Assembly (NCBI GenBank): GCA_011390085.1
Contig: JAABTB010000121.1
Coordinates: 1-6,929, forward strand
Origin: Desulfobacula sp.
Lineage (GTDB): Bacteria; Desulfobacterota; Desulfobacteria; Desulfobacterales; Desulfobacteraceae
Reading direction: 5' to 3'
DNA length: 6,929 nt
Positions 6,514-6,929 of this stretch are shown piece after piece. The position numbers were made by a program, and so were the translations under genes. The notes beneath the pieces are model-generated. The model saw only the letters and a program-made list of their open reading frames with translations. It had not been told where the DNA came from and ran no database searches. The first letter of the stretch is position 1. Each line of letters opens with the position of its first letter.

Positions 6514-6929
6514 CATAGGAAGGCCTTGTTCAGGCTGCAATGCCCGGCAGCGCTTCGGTCCAGCAACCGGGCGAGTTCTCCTTCTTTTCCTGGGAAAAAA
6601 CCCAGGCATTTTTCCCAGACTTCCTCATCTTCCATGCAAAAATAGAGAAAAACATCCGGGGCATATGCTTTTAAAGCGGCTATTATTTCTTTATAGATAT
6701 GGATTCTCAAGGGTTTGAAATATCTCATCTTATTGTCAAGCCCCGGAATGAATTCACCATAGCAGAGGGTGGATGCGGGAAACCTTTTTTCCATGACCGA
6801 TTTTAATCCCGGCATGAAACGAAAGGTGCCCAGACTGATCCAGACAATGGTTTCGGGACGGACATATTCAAAAATTTTTTGAATAACGTTCTTATACTGT
6901 TCTTCACAGCCCGGATAAATCGCAATGGG
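6513..6929 (-). CDS. C-terminal part of a spore photoproduct lyase-like (SplB/COG1533-type) radical SAM protein
   Basis: The frame is open to the right edge, so only the last 138 residues are in the window. The Met codon at 6815 is internal. Visible segments are IVWISLGTFRFMPGLK, RFPASTLCYGEFIPGLDNK, RYFKPLRIHIYKEII, VFLYFCMEDEEVWEKCLGF and PGKEGELARLLD. From memory these resemble the C-terminus of SPL-like radical SAM proteins found in many Desulfobacterota. The family repairs or cleaves DNA photoproducts in sporulating Firmicutes, but the function of homologues in non-sporulators is unclear. The diagnostic CX3CX2C cluster motif would lie outside the window, so the family call is from overall resemblance only. 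It is the first visible gene of the minus-strand operon with the small ORF and plsC. Confidence 0.55.
   Translation of the reverse strand, partial: PIAIYPGCEEQYKNVIQKIFEYVRPETIVWISLGTFRFMPGLKSVMEKRFPASTLCYGEFIPGLDNKMRYFKPLRIHIYKEIIAALKAYAPDVFLYFCMEDEEVWEKCLGFFPGKEGELARLLDRSAAGHCSLNKAFL

Noticed and set aside
6590..6618. 10-bp inverted repeat CTGGGAAAAA / TTTTTCCCAG with a 9-base loop
   Set aside because: It lies inside the radical SAM-like coding region, over the codons for LGFFPGK, and has no following T-run. It is more likely a by-product of the protein sequence than a terminator.
1..6929. CRISPR arrays, tRNA or rRNA genes, insertion sequences, phage or toxin-antitoxin genes
   Set aside because: I saw no spaced direct repeats, cloverleaf-like sequences, transposase motifs or mobile-element ends. 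Almost the whole window is covered by core genes with short gaps.

Overview
The window looks like a chromosomal housekeeping segment from a Gram-negative bacterium. The protein sequences and gene order (ispA-dxs-tlyA, then a stand-alone EF-G-like GTPase) resemble sulfate-reducing Desulfobacterota, perhaps the Desulfobacteraceae. That taxonomic guess rests on remembered family resemblance and was not searched. Base composition is moderate and even across the genes. I see no insertion sequence, phage gene, CRISPR array, tRNA or rRNA.

Layout, plus strand. Positions 1-872 hold the 3' part of ispA (farnesyl diphosphate synthase type), whose N-terminus lies outside the window. After a 26-base gap comes dxs (899-2785, TTG start), the first enzyme of the MEP isoprenoid pathway. 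The 3' end of dxs overlaps tlyA (2757-3542), an S4-domain rRNA 2'-O-methyltransferase. These three genes are packed as one operon: Dxs starts the route to IPP and DMAPP, and IspA condenses those into prenyl diphosphate. A 69-base gap (3543-3611) made almost only of A and T holds two consecutive perfect inverted repeats, then a strong ribosome binding site. It leads into a 688-residue EF-G paralogue (3612-5678) with altered GTPase motifs. That gene ends at a strong intrinsic terminator (5689-5731).

Layout, minus strand. A convergent operon reads in from the right edge. It starts with the C-terminal 138 residues of a protein resembling the spore photoproduct lyase-like radical SAM family (6513-6929, partial). 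A 26-codon small ORF with a good ribosome binding site follows (6422-6502), and its stop overlaps, as ATGA, the likely start of a PlsC-type acyltransferase (5709-6425). The last codons of plsC lie inside the terminator hairpin and T-tract of the EF-G gene.

Most of the window is ordinary core metabolism and translation. The parts worth a second look are the unreported small ORF that apparently couples translation to plsC, the EF-G paralogue with Asp where the catalytic His should be, the A/T-only palindromes before it, and the shared terminator/coding sequence. I found no convincing new multi-gene system.
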